NCBI GenBank assembly: GCA_034620365.1
Contig: JAQGEQ010000287.1
Span: forward strand, 806,001-870,000
DNA length: 64,000 nt
Source of the DNA: Pegea sp. RAD2-039
Taxonomy: Eukaryota > Chordata > Thaliacea > Salpida > Salpidae
Direction of reading: 5' to 3'
Part shown: positions 62,150 to 64,000 of the stretch, piece by piece
Layout: every line of letters begins with the position of its first letter
Numbering within the stretch: position 1 is the first letter of the stretch
Made by a program: the position numbers and the translations under genes
The notes under the pieces: generated by a model
Database searches by the model: none
What the model was told of the DNA's origin: nothing
What the model saw: the letters and a program-made list of their open reading frames with translations, nothing else

Positions 62150-62835
62150 ATATTTCATGAAAATAAAAATTATGGTGGATCCAAAAAAAGTGTCAAAACC
62201 TTACGTTCTAAAAATTCTGACAAACTAACTTTATCGAAACAAGCTTGAAATGGCAATTGCCAATCATGCAATACAATTTGCTCAAGTGAAGATCCGGTAA
62301 TAAAGTTTATTAAAAGCCTCTCCTAGTTTCATCTCACTTGTAGTGATGTGAGGAAGAAAGTTTATGAAATATTTGATAACAACCAGATGAAGCAAATGGG
62401 ATTTAAATGATTTTGCATTAAATGGAGAACCATGGACATAACAACTACTTCCTCTAATTCAAACCTAATATCTGAATCTAACCAAATCTGTATTTGATGA
62501 ATTAACCAAAGTTAAATCTGAAATTAGCAACGATGTTGCCAAGATTAACAAAAAATTGTTTAGTTTGTTTAAATCAATGGGCGAATTGGATAACTACAAA
62601 GTAACCTGTCACATGGGCTTCTGTGGTCGGTGATTCTGGTTCTGACAAAAATGTTGGCATTGTTTCAGCTTCTTGCCAAGAAGGTCACTGACACGCACAA
62701 AAAACTTAATTTGGACCATGAGGACAAAAAAGAATGTCATCATCTTTAATGTCTTTGAGACTGATAAAGATGATGGCAGTGATTTTCTTAATCAAATGTG
62801 CTCTCAAAGCCTTGATTTTGTGGACGTTTCAAAAG
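62150..62835 (+). mobile_element. LINE ORF1-like remnant, right arm
   Basis: Mirror of 24830-25515: KSVFDELTKVKSEISNDVAK, then NVIIFN-type sequence in the KNLIWTMRTK/NVIIFNVFE region (about 62700-62780), then FLNQMCSQSL. Stops throughout. Confidence 0.6.
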
Positions 62836-64000
62836 TTCATTATTAATAGCTCTGTATTCATTTATATCATATATTTCTACATAAAGGAAAATAGATAGGT
62901 GCTTATATATAGATACTTTGTATTTTCATCATTAAGGGGTGGTATGAATAATGTGAAGTTTTATTTTGATTTAACCAATTCATAAAACTTGCATGATATT
63001 TCACTGTCACAAACCTTACTTGTTTTGACCTGTAGTGGTGCCACTTATAAACTTCAATTTCACATTCCTATATTTACTTGTACTTACCTTATAGTTTGCT
63101 TTCAACGACTTTTCGACTTTATATTTGTTGTATAAGAGATACTATTCATTTAACAAGCCTTTAATGTGTGATGAAGTGTTTAGATATAATTGGGATAGGA
63201 GGAAACTTTAAGCTTTAAATATTTGAATGAAATTAGAATTTTTTCATCAAATTGTTTTTATTTTGTGGAATTTCTTGCTGAAACAAATTCGATTTTCTTT
63301 TGCAAAATTTCATACAAAAAACTATTTATTAGAATCATATATGTTAAATGTTTACTACATGATAGTACTACTAGATATTATTTTAAAGACAAATCTTTTC
63401 TCAGAAATAAAGAAATCAAGTTGAGAGAAAGTCGAAATTAAGTGAAAGATCAGTTGCAATAAAATAAATCAACTTGAGGTATTTTTTATTTAAACAAAAT
63501 CTGAATTTGATTTACTTTAAACTGTTGCTTTTTCAGCTTACCAACATATTGCTTTTCCCTGAAGTTATTTATAAAAAAGAATTTTTGTAATTCTAAAAAC
63601 TAAACTTTTTATAGAAGTGTAACTTTGAATATCAAATTTTGTTGTTTTCTTCCATATACAAGTGAAACAGACTGTAAGTAGCACTCAAGCTAGTGCCACT
63701 TTGAAGTAAAAGTCTTCAAGTTTCCTTTTCTACCAGTTACTGCCAGTTTATAAAAATTGGTTTTTGACATGTGATATATTTATGGCTAAATTTTTATTAA
63801 TATAAAATAGAATATCATCTTTTATGATACTTATTCAGTATAAGCTGCATTACTAAGGTTCATCAGATGGTGATTTGTACAACTGTATATAATGGTGGAG
63901 TGTAGATTAAATGACTTTTTGAATTTTTATTATTTGTAACTTTATCTAACAAAGTATCTAAAAAAGTGAATTTTTAAAAATGTAATCTTTATGTTTACTG

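Larger units (their letters stand above)
45923..64000 (-). repeat. Right arm of the giant palindrome (continues past the window)
   Basis: Reverse complement of 23663-44930, cut by the end of the window. It lacks the extra 2.9 kb cassette unit and the 43726-44620 block. It has its own 46231-46845 block and a SINE tail that the left arm lacks. Confidence 0.95.

Overview
This window is nuclear DNA of an AT-rich invertebrate animal (by eye about 70% A+T or more). The evidence is many short GT-AG introns, animal gene families (a CatSper sperm-channel subunit, a tartrate-resistant acid phosphatase, a BTB-Kelch protein, a C2H2 zinc finger) and many decayed non-LTR retrotransposons plus a tRNA-derived SINE. 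I cannot name the phylum.

Left third (1-23.6 kb). A decayed LINE with its 3' tail lies at 1-1850. A CatSper accessory-subunit gene (+, 2813-8395) runs tail to tail with an intact-looking purple acid phosphatase gene (-, 9309-11035). A field of broken LINE pieces follows (11.7-14.1 kb). A BTB-Kelch pseudogene (14470-16992) has a second, more decayed copy (about 21.7-23.2 kb). Between them lie an RTE-type LINE tail, a direct repeat and a diverged third copy of part of the palindrome arms. A two-finger C2H2 remnant closes the region.

Right two thirds (23.66-64.0 kb). This is one very large imperfect palindrome. The left arm (about 23663-44930) is repeated in reverse complement as the right arm (about 45923-64000) around a spacer of about 1 kb, and the outer end lies beyond the window. 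The arms differ by a few percent by eye and by several indels. Each arm carries the same two unrecognised genes, read outward from the centre. Gene X is built of tiny phase-0 cassette exons (27-114 nt, all multiples of 3). Gene Y encodes a basic, Ser/Lys/Asn-rich protein with a short Cys motif. Gene X has three copies of its leading cassette exon in the left arm and two in the right, so the copies encode proteins of different length. The arms also share a LINE ORF1-like remnant, an old decayed coding stretch, a SINE and a minisatellite.

The most notable structures are the palindrome, the copy-number difference of gene X cassettes between its arms, and a SINE whose 3' half matches the tail of the LINE at the window start, which suggests a SINE/LINE partnership.
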